Shown: positions 22,407 through 31,001 of the stretch, piece by piece | Position numbering within the stretch: the stretch's first letter is position 1 | How the letters are laid out: each line of letters opens with the position of its first letter | NCBI GenBank assembly: GCA_023251135.1 | Contig: JAHEZJ010000022.1 | Coordinates: 77,873-112,014, forward strand | Origin: Flavobacterium sp. | GTDB lineage: Bacteria; Bacteroidota; Bacteroidia; Flavobacteriales; Flavobacteriaceae | DNA: 34,142 nucleotides | Direction of reading: 5' to 3' | Translations under genes and position numbers: made by a program | The notes under the pieces: generated by a model | What the model was told of the DNA's origin: nothing | The model's input: the letters and a program-made list of their open reading frames with translations, nothing else | Databases searched by the model: none

Positions 22407-24914
22407 TTAATAATTTAAAATAAAACCTGCACCAAAGCCCATATCACTATCATAATGCGAGGATAGGGAACCCCATCTGGTAACTATATAGCGTAGTCCT
22501 GCCATATATTCCTTGTCAGTATTCCACATTAAATTCATTCTAAGTCTTTTAGAAACAGGGATGTCCTTACGTTCAAACTGTAATCTGACTTTACCATCAG
22601 TAAAAACTTCAGCTTGCGCAACTATTAACATAGGAAGGGTGTAGTTAACACCCAGACTTACTACTGCACGTTTATCTTTTGTATTGTTTTGTCCGAAGAG
22701 ATTTCTTTCCTGTACATCTTCTCCCATTCTTCGATATCTCCAGTCAAATCCAATAAAAGGCATTAACCATTGCATTTTTCCAATATAGCGTCCAATATGT
22801 GTTTCAGTTTCATAACCATGCATGTCATTGTATCCTAATCTCCATTCTGTTCCAATATTCCAACGCGTGCTTTGATACATTGCTTCACCATCATTTCCAT
22901 TGGTTGCAAAATCATTCTCTGCCATAAAATGAAATTTCCTGTCGTCTGCAAAAAGTTTTCGTTGTGCTAATTTTGGGTTTGGTATTTCAGGGTTGGCGGG
23001 TTGATTTTCGTAAGTAAAAACCCTTCCCATTCCGCTCATCATATGATATAAAATATGGCAGTGAAAAAACCAGTCCCCATCTACGTTAGCATTAAATTCC
23101 AGCGTATCTGTTTCCATTGGCATTATATCAATCACATTTTTTAACGGTGCATATTCTCCTTGGCCATTAAGGACTCTGAAGTCATGTCCATGTAAGTGCA
23201 TGGGATGGCGCATCATAGAATTATTATGTAAAACGATGCGTACATTTTCGCCTTTTTTAATTAATATTTTATCGGATTCAGAAACCACCTTATTGTCCAG
23301 ACTCCATACATATCGATTCATGTTCCCTGTAAGTTCAAATTTTAGTTCTTTAACAGGGGCATTCTCAGGGAGTGTTGTTTTTTTTGGCGATTTTAGCATT
23401 GCATAATTCAGGGTTGTAATATCTGAAAGTGCATTGGCATTGTATTGCTCAGCATCCATTTTCATACCATCTATTTTTGTAGTGGTTTTAGGCTTGGTTT
23501 CACCAGTGATTTCGGGGTACATTACTACATTCATATCCATTTTATTGAGGCTCATACTCATTCCCATATCATCCAGATCTCCATTCATTTTCATCATACC
23601 GTTCATCATCTTCATTCCTTCAAAATATTTAAGCTTTGGCAAAGGCGACGTTAATTGCTTAACACCACTGCCAATATACAGGGAGGTAGATTTTGTACGG
23701 TCTTCCGGTGTTGCCAAAAATTCATAAGCAGTTTTATCAGATGGAACCGTTACAATTATGTCATAGGTTTCAGAAACAGCAATAATTAACCGATCGACCT
23801 CAACGGGTTCTACATCATTTCCATCATTGGCCACAACGGTAATTTTTCCGCCGGCATAGGTTAACCAAAAGTAGGTTGATGCACCTCCATTGGAAACGCG
23901 TAATCGGACTTTATCACCTGCTTTAAATTGAGAAAGCTGATTTTCATTTTTCCCATTGATTAAAAATTTATCATAATAAACATCACTAACGTCCATGGCA
24001 TTCATGCGCTTCCATTCATTTTTAATTTTGTCTTTAAAATACCCTTGTCTTACGGCTTCTGCATAACTTTGTGTGGTTCCCTTTTTAATAGCAAACCAGT
24101 CTGATGCATTGTGCAGTAGTCGGTGTACATTTTCAGGTTTCATATCTGTCCATTCACTCAGTACTATTGGAACAGATGGCAAATCGTCTATTCCTTTGCG
24201 GAAAGTTGGATCATCCGTTTTTTTATTCATAATAAAAGAGCCGTACATGCCTATTTGTTCTTGTAGTTCCGTATGACTATGATACCAGTGCGTACCATTT
24301 TGAATAATAGGGAAAGTATATAAATGGGTGGTATGAGGTTTAATTGGCATTTGAGTTAGATTTGGCACGCCATCGTATTGGTTAGGCAAGAATAAGCCAT
24401 GCCAATGAAGAGAAGTGTCTTCATCAAGCTCATTGTGGACGTAAATTTCAGCAGTATCACCTTCTGTAAAAGTAAGGGTAGGCATGGGTATTTGCCCATT
24501 AACAGCAATAGCCCTTTTGGGTTTTCCTGTGAAATTTACAATTGTATCTCTTATATAGAGATCATATCGGACTACACGGGGTTGCGATTTATTCTCTGCA
24601 ACTTTTTTTTGAGTGTTCGTACCATTGCTGCTGTCCTGTGCTGATGTGTGCTCTTGGTCCATTTGATTTTTAGAAACCTGTTCTGGCTTGTCTCTGTGAG
24701 ATGATATTGTTTTTTCCGGAACTAGTTTCATCCCACACTTTGGACAATTTCCCGGTTTGGATTCGTGAATTTCAGGATGCATCGGACAGGTGTAGGTTGT
24801 GGGTCTTGACTCTTCTTTGGATTGTTTTTTATCCATCACCATTCCTTTCATATCCTGAGCCTGAATTAGGGATGGGAGCATCATAACTACGAGTATTGTC
24901 AGTATATTTTTCAT
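22407..24914 (-). CDS. Multicopper oxidase with N-terminal metal-binding module and C-terminal CopB-like barrel
   Basis: An 835-residue exported protein (signal 1-20). Residues 41-66 are a CPMHP...CPKCGM metal-binding module. Residues about 113-640 are a CopA-type multicopper oxidase with all four copper motifs: LHWHG (170, 172), HWYHSH (209-214), HPMHLHGHDF (570-579) and HCHILYHMMSGM (618-629; Cys619, His624 and Met629 are type 1 ligands). A Met-rich insert at 432-486 (MKMMNGMMKMNG and similar) should bind Cu(I). Residues about 655-835 are an amphipathic beta-rich domain with repeated Trp, Tyr and Gly that ends GFILNY, resembling the outer-membrane protein CopB. The enzyme probably oxidises periplasmic Cu(I) to Cu(II). 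It is the last gene of the copper operon. Confidence 0.93.
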   Translation of the reverse strand: MKNILTILVVMMLPSLIQAQDMKGMVMDKKQSKEESRPTTYTCPMHPEIHESKPGNCPKCGMKLVPEKTISSHRDKPEQVSKNQMDQEHTSAQDSSNGTNTQKKVAENKSQPRVVRYDLYIRDTIVNFTGKPKRAIAVNGQIPMPTLTFTEGDTAEIYVHNELDEDTSLHWHGLFLPNQYDGVPNLTQMPIKPHTTHLYTFPIIQNGTHWYHSHTELQEQIGMYGSFIMNKKTDDPTFRKGIDDLPSVPIVLSEWTDMKPENVHRLLHNASDWFAIKKGTTQSYAEAVRQGYFKDKIKNEWKRMNAMDVSDVYYDKFLINGKNENQLSQFKAGDKVRLRVSNGGASTYFWLTYAGGKITVVANDGNDVEPVEVDRLIIAVSETYDIIVTVPSDKTAYEFLATPEDRTKSTSLYIGSGVKQLTSPLPKLKYFEGMKMMNGMMKMNGDLDDMGMSMSLNKMDMNVVMYPEITGETKPKTTTKIDGMKMDAEQYNANALSDITTLNYAMLKSPKKTTLPENAPVKELKFELTGNMNRYVWSLDNKVVSESDKILIKKGENVRIVLHNNSMMRHPMHLHGHDFRVLNGQGEYAPLKNVIDIMPMETDTLEFNANVDGDWFFHCHILYHMMSGMGRVFTYENQPANPEIPNPKLAQRKLFADDRKFHFMAENDFATNGNDGEAMYQSTRWNIGTEWRLGYNDMHGYETETHIGRYIGKMQWLMPFIGFDWRYRRMGEDVQERNLFGQNNTKDKRAVVSLGVNYTLPMLIVAQAEVFTDGKVRLQFERKDIPVSKRLRMNLMWNTDKEYMAGLRYIVTRWGSLSSHYDSDMGFGAGFILNY

Positions 24915-24939
24915 TTTGCTTTTTTTAGAGAATATCGTT

Positions 24940-25435
24940 CTATTTTTTTTTCATTTCATTCAACTTGGCTTTCATTTGTACAATTTCCGCCTGCTGTGCT
25001 TTAATAATGTCCTGAGCCAGTTGTTTTATTTCAGGATCTCGAAGAGAAGCCTCTTGAGCCATGAGAATTGCTGCAGCATGATGAGGTATCATTGATTTTA
25101 AGAACCGTTTATCTCCAACAGCAGCTTGTAAGCCTGATGCAGGTAAAAAAAATGATTGTGGCAACCCCGCCTGCAATAAGTAAGACTATGTTCTTCTTTT
25201 TATTCATATACATGCTGCCCATAACAATAATCTCAATTATGAGCATTGGGATAGTCATTATTGCTACCATGTAAAACTGGTTTACATTGGGAATTACATT
25301 AGCAAAAACATCAACCATCGAATACATTAGTATATACATAGAAAAAAATGATAATACTATCATAAGGGCTAATTTTTTGTACATTTTGGAGTTTGACTCT
25401 TTTGAATGATGCAGTGTCGGGTGTTCCGTTTTCAT
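24940..25435 (-). pseudogene. DUF305-type membrane protein, frameshifted
   Basis: Two overlapping frames make one gene of about 164 codons. The first (from ATG 25435) gives a His-containing start and three membrane helices (MYKKLALMIVLSFFSMYILM onward) and goes out of frame at about TCIRL. The second carries the DUF305 core QAAVGDKRFLKSMIPHHAAA with the conserved MIPHHAAAI motif, and ends in Lys. A single extra base near 25128-25131 gives IRLQAAVGD, the usual join in this family; slippage in an A8 tract (25145-25152) would also join the frames. DUF305 proteins are often found with copper resistance genes and may bind copper through HH and Met residues. It lies 25 bases before the multicopper oxidase gene. 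Confidence 0.82.
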
Positions 25436-25583
25436 GATTTTTTTATTTAAAAGTTACTTAAATTCATCGATCTCCCTGAGCAAAGCAAGTCTAATACATA
25501 CAACACGATAGCTGCTTAAAATTGTACGGGGTTATTATTTATGCTTTTGCATTTTAATATGATATTGTTATAAATTATTATCG

Positions 25584-26456
25584 TTATTTATTTTTAAGTA
25601 ATAACTCCAACTCTGCAATCTGGTTTTTCAATTTCTCTACATTTTTCATTTTTTTCTGTTCTGCAATCGCTAGTGCTTTTTTTGCAGCTCCAATGGCTCC
25701 TGGATAGTCCTTGAGCTCTATCGATATTTTTTGTCTTAAAGCCGGATAATAAAAATTTTCAGGCTCCAACTTTTCAGCATCCACTAACCAGGATATTGCT
25801 TGGTTATTTGCTCTGCCGGTACTAGAATAATAATTTGCCGCCTGAAACAATAAAGTAGCATTTTGACTTTTCTCTTTAACGATATATTTGTCTATTAAGG
25901 CTAATATTTCTTGGTCAGCTTTACTTTTGATTGGGATTTTAACCATGGTATTTTCCCAAGTTATTTTCAGGAAACCTTCTCCTTTGCTATTAATGTCATT
26001 TAGCTCTATGGTAAATGTTTCATAGAAGTTAGGTGCCTTTTCTGAGGGAACTGTAAAACGCATAACGTCTTTTTTCTCATCATAGCCAGTTTCTCCATGT
26101 AAAGCAGTATCAGTATTTATAATGATAGTCCACTCATTTTCTGATGGGATTGAGAATATAGAATAAGTGCCTGTTTTTAAAATATTATTTCCAAAGGCAA
26201 TATCTTCATTGGTAGTTATAGTCGTACAGTCGCTCGCACCTGTGCGCCAGAGTTTGCCAAATGGCACCAGTTCCCCAAATATTTTTCGTCCTCTTACTAA
26301 GGGTCTGCTATAGGCCATTTTTATTGTTGAGCTTCCAATTTCTTGTTGAAATGATGCTGAAGGGCTTGCAGAAGTAAGCTTAATTTGAACTTTTTCCTGT
26401 GCCCAAATTGATAACGATTGTATAATAATGAAGCTTAATACAATTATTTTTTTCAT
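25584..26456 (-). CDS. DUF2911 exported protein with a helical C-terminal tail
   Basis: A 290-residue protein with signal peptide MKKIIVLSFIIIQSLSIWAQ. The DUF2911 domain (about 25-170) is clear from SASPSASFQQEIGSSTIKMA, YSRP, GRKIFGELVPFGKLWRTGAS and the later TGTYSIFSIP. Residues 180-290 are helical with TPR-like character (ALIDKYIVKEKSQNATLLFQ and so on) and end in a Lys/Leu coiled segment. The function of DUF2911 is not established; the proteins are secreted or periplasmic and common in Bacteroidota. It starts 10 bases after the nuclease-like gene and is probably part of the copper operon by read-through. Confidence 0.88.
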   Translation of the reverse strand: MKKIIVLSFIIIQSLSIWAQEKVQIKLTSASPSASFQQEIGSSTIKMAYSRPLVRGRKIFGELVPFGKLWRTGASDCTTITTNEDIAFGNNILKTGTYSIFSIPSENEWTIIINTDTALHGETGYDEKKDVMRFTVPSEKAPNFYETFTIELNDINSKGEGFLKITWENTMVKIPIKSKADQEILALIDKYIVKEKSQNATLLFQAANYYSSTGRANNQAISWLVDAEKLEPENFYYPALRQKISIELKDYPGAIGAAKKALAIAEQKKMKNVEKLKNQIAELELLLKNK

Positions 26457-26466
26457 AGTTTTAATT

Positions 26467-27711
26467 TTAAATTGATTTTGATATTTTTTCCATTACCGAA
26501 TGGTCGGTTCCAAATTTACAGATAGCATCACAATTAGCTCTTAATTCAGAAAACAGGATATATTTTATATTCATTTTCGAGTTTTTTATAACGGGCCTAT
26601 TTAGCTGAAGCACTACATCCTTTTCTCTGTTATTGGGAATAATAATATAAAAAACTTCCTGTCCGCTTGAAATACTAAAGTACAGGTCAGACAAGCGCAG
26701 TATGCCGGAGTAGATACTAGTGCTCTTTTCTACTTCAAAGGCACCTATAATTTTGTTTGTGCCTTTTTCAAACCAGAGCACATCAATAAGCTTAATGGTA
26801 TTTTGAGTGTCCTTGTCGGTAGGCAACTCAGGGAATTTTACCAGTGAAATAAATGAGAAATTTTGTCCATTAAATGATTTGGTTTTATCATTGCTTGCCG
26901 GGGTAACATCGAAACCGAGAGAAATACCTATTTTTAGCAGATGGTATTGCATCTCACTATGCAGATTTTCCTCCAGTTTTTCTTCGAGTATTTCTTTTTG
27001 ACGCTTGTGTACGTTTTTTTCGAATCTTGAACGTTCTGCCTCGCTTAAATACTCATCGTTACCGATTAGCATTTTCTGAGTTCCAATTTCAAAACACAAT
27101 CCTGCAATGGCACCCAAATCATTTGACAGCTGAGATTTATGCAAAGTGTTAGTTTCCATCAAAGTTTCTCTTATTTTAAGGTATTCTGTCCAACTTCCCA
27201 ATTTTTTTTTGTCTTTAAAAAGAAAATTAAAACCATTGAGAATAGCAGTGTTGAATGGCGGGAACCAGGTTGGGTGTATAAAATATAAAATACTGGCAAC
27301 CGCAGGTCCTAATCCTTTAATTTTTAATTCATCGAGTTTTATGATTTCTTTTACAACCTGTTCTTCAGACTTGGCATTGATACAATTTTCAAGGAATTGA
27401 CCGAAAGCCAATTTATTGTTTTGATTTTCATAGATATCGGGAATGCGCAATTTGGGTTTCCAATAAAACGGATGGGAAACCCCTGCAAAGACTTGTTTTT
27501 GTTCAGCAATGCAACTCAGAACAAATTCTAAGCTGCTTTCTTTAAAATCATTAGGAAAGGTTTTCTTTTTAATATCCTCAATGACTTGTAAAACACCTCG
27601 TCTTATAGTCCGAAATGCCTTTAACCGTTGGTTGTTATCTATAAACCAGGTATTATAGACACTTTCGTTATCGTTTTTATACTGCAGAATAATTTGTCCT
27701 AGATTGGTCAT
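26467..27711 (-). CDS. HhH-like plus PD-(D/E)XK nuclease-like protein, function unknown
   Basis: A 414-residue cytoplasmic protein with no signal or membrane helix. Residues 127-147 (LDELKIKGLGPAVASILYFI) look like the helix-hairpin-helix of HhH-GPD DNA glycosylases, within a helical N-terminal half. A charged coiled stretch (about 222-255) links to a C-terminal domain resembling PD-(D/E)XK endonucleases: Glu253 in HSEMQYHLLKIG, Asp310 in LIDVLWF, and Glu326-Val-Glu328-Lys329 in AFEVEKSTSIYSGILRLSDL. The acidic pair is ExE rather than ExK, as in BamHI. The combination suggests DNA recognition and cleavage, perhaps a repair or restriction-like protein, but no partner methylase is present. It lies 26 bases after copA and 10 bases before DUF2911 in the copper operon. 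The domain assignment is by eye. Confidence 0.6.
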   Translation of the reverse strand: MTNLGQIILQYKNDNESVYNTWFIDNNQRLKAFRTIRRGVLQVIEDIKKKTFPNDFKESSLEFVLSCIAEQKQVFAGVSHPFYWKPKLRIPDIYENQNNKLAFGQFLENCINAKSEEQVVKEIIKLDELKIKGLGPAVASILYFIHPTWFPPFNTAILNGFNFLFKDKKKLGSWTEYLKIRETLMETNTLHKSQLSNDLGAIAGLCFEIGTQKMLIGNDEYLSEAERSRFEKNVHKRQKEILEEKLEENLHSEMQYHLLKIGISLGFDVTPASNDKTKSFNGQNFSFISLVKFPELPTDKDTQNTIKLIDVLWFEKGTNKIIGAFEVEKSTSIYSGILRLSDLYFSISSGQEVFYIIIPNNREKDVVLQLNRPVIKNSKMNIKYILFSELRANCDAICKFGTDHSVMEKISKSI

Positions 27712-27737
27712 TTGTTTTTATAATAAATTATTATTCT

Positions 27738-30263
27738 TTAGAGTTTTAAGCTTCTCAATCGCAATGCATTGACAATAACAGATACCGAGCTAAAACTCAT
27801 TGCCAGGGCAGCAATCATAGGAGAAAGTAATATTCCGAAAAACGGATATAAAACTCCCGCAGCAACTGGTACGCCTAAGACATTATAAATAAAAGCAAAG
27901 AATAGGTTTTGCTTGATGTTGCGCATTACAGCGTGGCTCAAATTTTTTGCTTTTACAATTCCTTGCAAATCTCCTTTTACCAAAGTAATCTTGGCACTTT
28001 CTATCGCAACATCTGTTCCTGTTCCCATCGCAATGCCAATGTCCGATTGTGCCAAAGCTGGCGCATCGTTTATACCATCTCCTGCCATAGCAACAACTTT
28101 TCCTTCAGCTTGTAATTTTTCTATTACTTTTAATTTGTCTTCTGGTAAACAACCTGCTTGGAAAGAGGTTAAATGCAAATCTTCGGCAACAGCTTTGGCA
28201 GTATTTGCATTATCTCCCGTCAGCATGATCACTTCAACTCCTTGACGCATTAATTCTTTTATAGCAGCAGCACTGGTTTCTTTTATAGCATCGGTTATCG
28301 TTACAAATCCCACTACGTTCTTATCTACAGCGATATAAGAAACTGTTTTTCCTAGTTTTTGTTCGGCAATAATTTTCTCTTCAATTGTGGCAGAAATAGA
28401 TGCGCCTACTTGCTCCATTAATTTTTTATTCCCTAATGCGATCTTTTTATCAATAGCAGTTCCAATAACTCCTTTTCCTGCAATATTTTCAAAATCATCG
28501 ACTTTCGTTAAAGAGACATTTTTAGCTTTTGCAAATTTCACCACGGCTTGTGCCAAAGGGTGTTCGCTATACTGATTTAAAGATGCAATGTATTGCAGCA
28601 GTTCATCTTCTGAATATTGTAATGCAACAATTTTTTCCACCGAAGGTTTCCCTTCTGTAATTGTTCCTGTTTTATCAGTAATCAGAACATTTACCTTATC
28701 CATTTTTTCTAAAGCTTCGGCATTTTTTATCAGAATTCCCGATTGAGCGCCTTTTCCAACTCCTACCATTACAGACATAGGGGTTGCCAGTCCTAAAGCA
28801 CAAGGACAGGCAATAATTAGTACCGCAATGGCATTTATAAAACCATAGACCAATGCCGGTTCGGGACCAAATTTTGCCCAAATGAAAAAGGTAAGAATGG
28901 AAATTACAACAACAATTGGTACAAAATATTTAGCAATACTATCGGCTAATTTCTGAATTGGTGCTCTGGAACGACTTGCATTATTAACCATCTGTATAAT
29001 TTGCGAAAGCAAGGTTTCCGAACCAACTTTTTCGGCAATCATTATAAATGATTTGTTTCCGTTTATAGTTCCTGAAGACACCATATCGCCTATTTTTTTA
29101 TCTACAGGAATTGGTTCACCAGTAATCATCGATTCGTCTATTGTACTTTCACCATCGGTTATTTTCCCATCCACAGGAATTTTATCTCCGGGTTTTACCC
29201 GTAATAAATTACCTTTTTTTATATCATGGATTGAGATTACTTTATCACCGCCATCAATTACCAAAGTAGCTTCGGTAGGAGCCAATTTTAATAATTCTTT
29301 TATAGCACCACTGGTTTGACTGTGCGCTCTGGCTTCAAGCAATTGTCCTAATAAAACCAAAGTCAGAATAACAGTTGTGGCCTCGAAGTACAATAGTACT
29401 GTTCCGTGCTGGGTCTTAAATTCACTTGGAAAAATGTCTGGAAAAAACATTCCAACTAAACTAAATAAAAATGCCACTCCTGTACCAATTCCGATAAGGG
29501 TAAACATATTTAAATTCCATGTGATTATTGATTTCCATGCTCGTACAAAAAATACCCAGCAGGCATAAAAGACAACAGGAAGTGATAAAATAAGCTGTAC
29601 CCAATTCCATTTAGCCGCATCCATTAGCCCGAGTAAAGGATTGTTGTGTGCCATTTCTATCATGGCAATGGCGAAAACAGGAACTGTAAATACAACCGCT
29701 ATTTTCATTTTCTTAACCAAACCCTTATAAATCCTTTGTTCTTCGCTTTCGCTTGGTTCCATTGGTACTAGATCCATCCCGCAAATAGGACATGATCCTG
29801 GCGCATTGGTTATAATTTCCGGATGCATAGAGCATGTGTATTGCTGAACCTGAACAGCGGCTGGTTCTTGTACCAAATGCATTCCGCATACAGGACAATC
29901 TCCCGGTTTATCATACATTTTATCGCCTTCACAATGCATCGGGCAATAGTATTTTCCACCCGCATCATTATGAGGCGCAGCTAACTTTTTATGATCACGA
30001 TCGTTAGCAGTACTACAGCATGGTTTCTCAGCTGTTTTTTCTTGCAAATGAGTTGTGTGTGTCATTTCAATGGTGTACTTTCCAACCGCAGCTAATGCCT
30101 CTTGGAGTTCTTCGGTCGCAATATGTTTTTCCATTGTAATGGTTGCCAATGGAGGATCTAAGGTGACATTTGCCTTTATTCCCTCCACAGCATTTAGTGT
30201 TTTTTCTACTTTCGTACGACATCCATCGCAAGTCATTCCCGATATTGTATAGGTATGTGTCAT
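27738..30263 (-). CDS. copA: Cu(I)/Ag(I)-exporting P1B-1 ATPase (CopA-like)
   Basis: An 841-residue copper pump. Residues 1-70 are an HMA domain with GMTCDGC (Cys12, Cys15). Two Cys-rich modules follow: YYCPMHCEGDKMYDKPGDCP then VCGM (106-128), and YTCSMHPEI...CPICGM (142-163). Then come eight expected membrane helices, the CPC site (486-488, followed by ALGLATP), the phosphorylation motif DKTGT (Asp530), GDGINDAPAL, and the C-terminal MSFSSVSVIVNALRL helix typical of the Cu(I) group. It moves Cu(I) or Ag(I) from cytoplasm to periplasm with ATP. There is a 180-base gap upstream with a promoter candidate, so it may have its own start site within the operon. Confidence 0.97.
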   Translation of the reverse strand: MTHTYTISGMTCDGCRTKVEKTLNAVEGIKANVTLDPPLATITMEKHIATEELQEALAAVGKYTIEMTHTTHLQEKTAEKPCCSTANDRDHKKLAAPHNDAGGKYYCPMHCEGDKMYDKPGDCPVCGMHLVQEPAAVQVQQYTCSMHPEIITNAPGSCPICGMDLVPMEPSESEEQRIYKGLVKKMKIAVVFTVPVFAIAMIEMAHNNPLLGLMDAAKWNWVQLILSLPVVFYACWVFFVRAWKSIITWNLNMFTLIGIGTGVAFLFSLVGMFFPDIFPSEFKTQHGTVLLYFEATTVILTLVLLGQLLEARAHSQTSGAIKELLKLAPTEATLVIDGGDKVISIHDIKKGNLLRVKPGDKIPVDGKITDGESTIDESMITGEPIPVDKKIGDMVSSGTINGNKSFIMIAEKVGSETLLSQIIQMVNNASRSRAPIQKLADSIAKYFVPIVVVISILTFFIWAKFGPEPALVYGFINAIAVLIIACPCALGLATPMSVMVGVGKGAQSGILIKNAEALEKMDKVNVLITDKTGTITEGKPSVEKIVALQYSEDELLQYIASLNQYSEHPLAQAVVKFAKAKNVSLTKVDDFENIAGKGVIGTAIDKKIALGNKKLMEQVGASISATIEEKIIAEQKLGKTVSYIAVDKNVVGFVTITDAIKETSAAAIKELMRQGVEVIMLTGDNANTAKAVAEDLHLTSFQAGCLPEDKLKVIEKLQAEGKVVAMAGDGINDAPALAQSDIGIAMGTGTDVAIESAKITLVKGDLQGIVKAKNLSHAVMRNIKQNLFFAFIYNVLGVPVAAGVLYPFFGILLSPMIAALAMSFSSVSVIVNALRLRSLKL

Positions 30264-30308
30264 AAAGTTATTTTTTAAGGATTTGATGTGTTATTTGTTT
30301 AATATATA

Positions 30309-30337
30309 GAAAGTTACTGATTTTTTTTTGAAGCCAA
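30309..30337 (-). promoter_or_regulatory. Candidate promoter for copA
   Basis: On the minus strand TTG (30337-30335), an 18-base spacer and TAACTTTC (30316-30309) resemble the Bacteroidota TTG-N17-23-TAnnTTTG promoter with one mismatch. Transcription would start near 30302, about 40 bases before the copA ATG. Confidence 0.35.
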
Positions 30338-30443
30338 TCTGTATTTTAAACTTACTTCAAATGGCTAGTTTTTCATCAGCTGTTTCAACCGATTGTTTAA
30401 CACTAAAAAATAATTGCAAACAGTCTTCAATCTTAGATTCTGA

Positions 30444-30983
30444 TTATTTAATTGTTTCTTTCACCTCACCACACTTGAGCATTTTTTCTCCAAAGTAAGG
30501 GTTACGCACTTCTTTGGTAGAACTAATCCATACAGCTCCTTTATTGTCGAAAGCCATTGGACAATATTCCACGTATAGCTCAGCCTGAGCCATTCCTGCT
30601 TTTTTTAGCAAGCCCACCATTTCATTACTTAGATTAGAATAAGCAGCTCGCTGCTTTTCGATATTTGGAGCTGAAACGATTGCTGCTGCGCTTGCTGCAA
30701 GATTGCTGTTGTTGCTGATTTCTCGTGCTCCGGCCTCAATCGCATTGGCCGCCAGTTTTGCTTCTGCGACATTATCTTGGGTAAGGGCAACTGTTAAATG
30801 GGCATACTGGCTGTATATTGCGTTTAAAATATCGTCATTTATCTTCACTACGGATTCCTTTGGAATTACGATAGAAGTTTTATTTTTCTGCGGAATCTCT
30901 TTCTTTTTGTTTTCATTATTACCGCAGGCAATAAGTAAGAAAATTACTGATATTGGAATTCCTGTTTTGATTAATTTTTTCAT
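30444..30983 (-). CDS. DUF3347 lipoprotein
   Basis: A 179-residue lipoprotein with a lipobox ending LLIAC (Cys20). The mature part is mostly helical (about 45-130, Ala-rich) and ends with the DUF3347 signature YCPMAFDNKGAVWISS, then NPYFGEKMLKCGE. The conserved Cys, Met and His-poor tail suggests binding of Cu(I) or Ag(I). DUF3347 domains often occur alone or fused to CusB adaptors and are thought to deliver metal to the Cus pump. It follows the second CusB-type adaptor by 18 bases. A broken copy of the same family lies at 22108-22262. Confidence 0.9.
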   Translation of the reverse strand: MKKLIKTGIPISVIFLLIACGNNENKKKEIPQKNKTSIVIPKESVVKINDDILNAIYSQYAHLTVALTQDNVAEAKLAANAIEAGAREISNNSNLAASAAAIVSAPNIEKQRAAYSNLSNEMVGLLKKAGMAQAELYVEYCPMAFDNKGAVWISSTKEVRNPYFGEKMLKCGEVKETIK

Positions 30984-31001
30984 TGTCTGTGTGATTGATT
31001 A

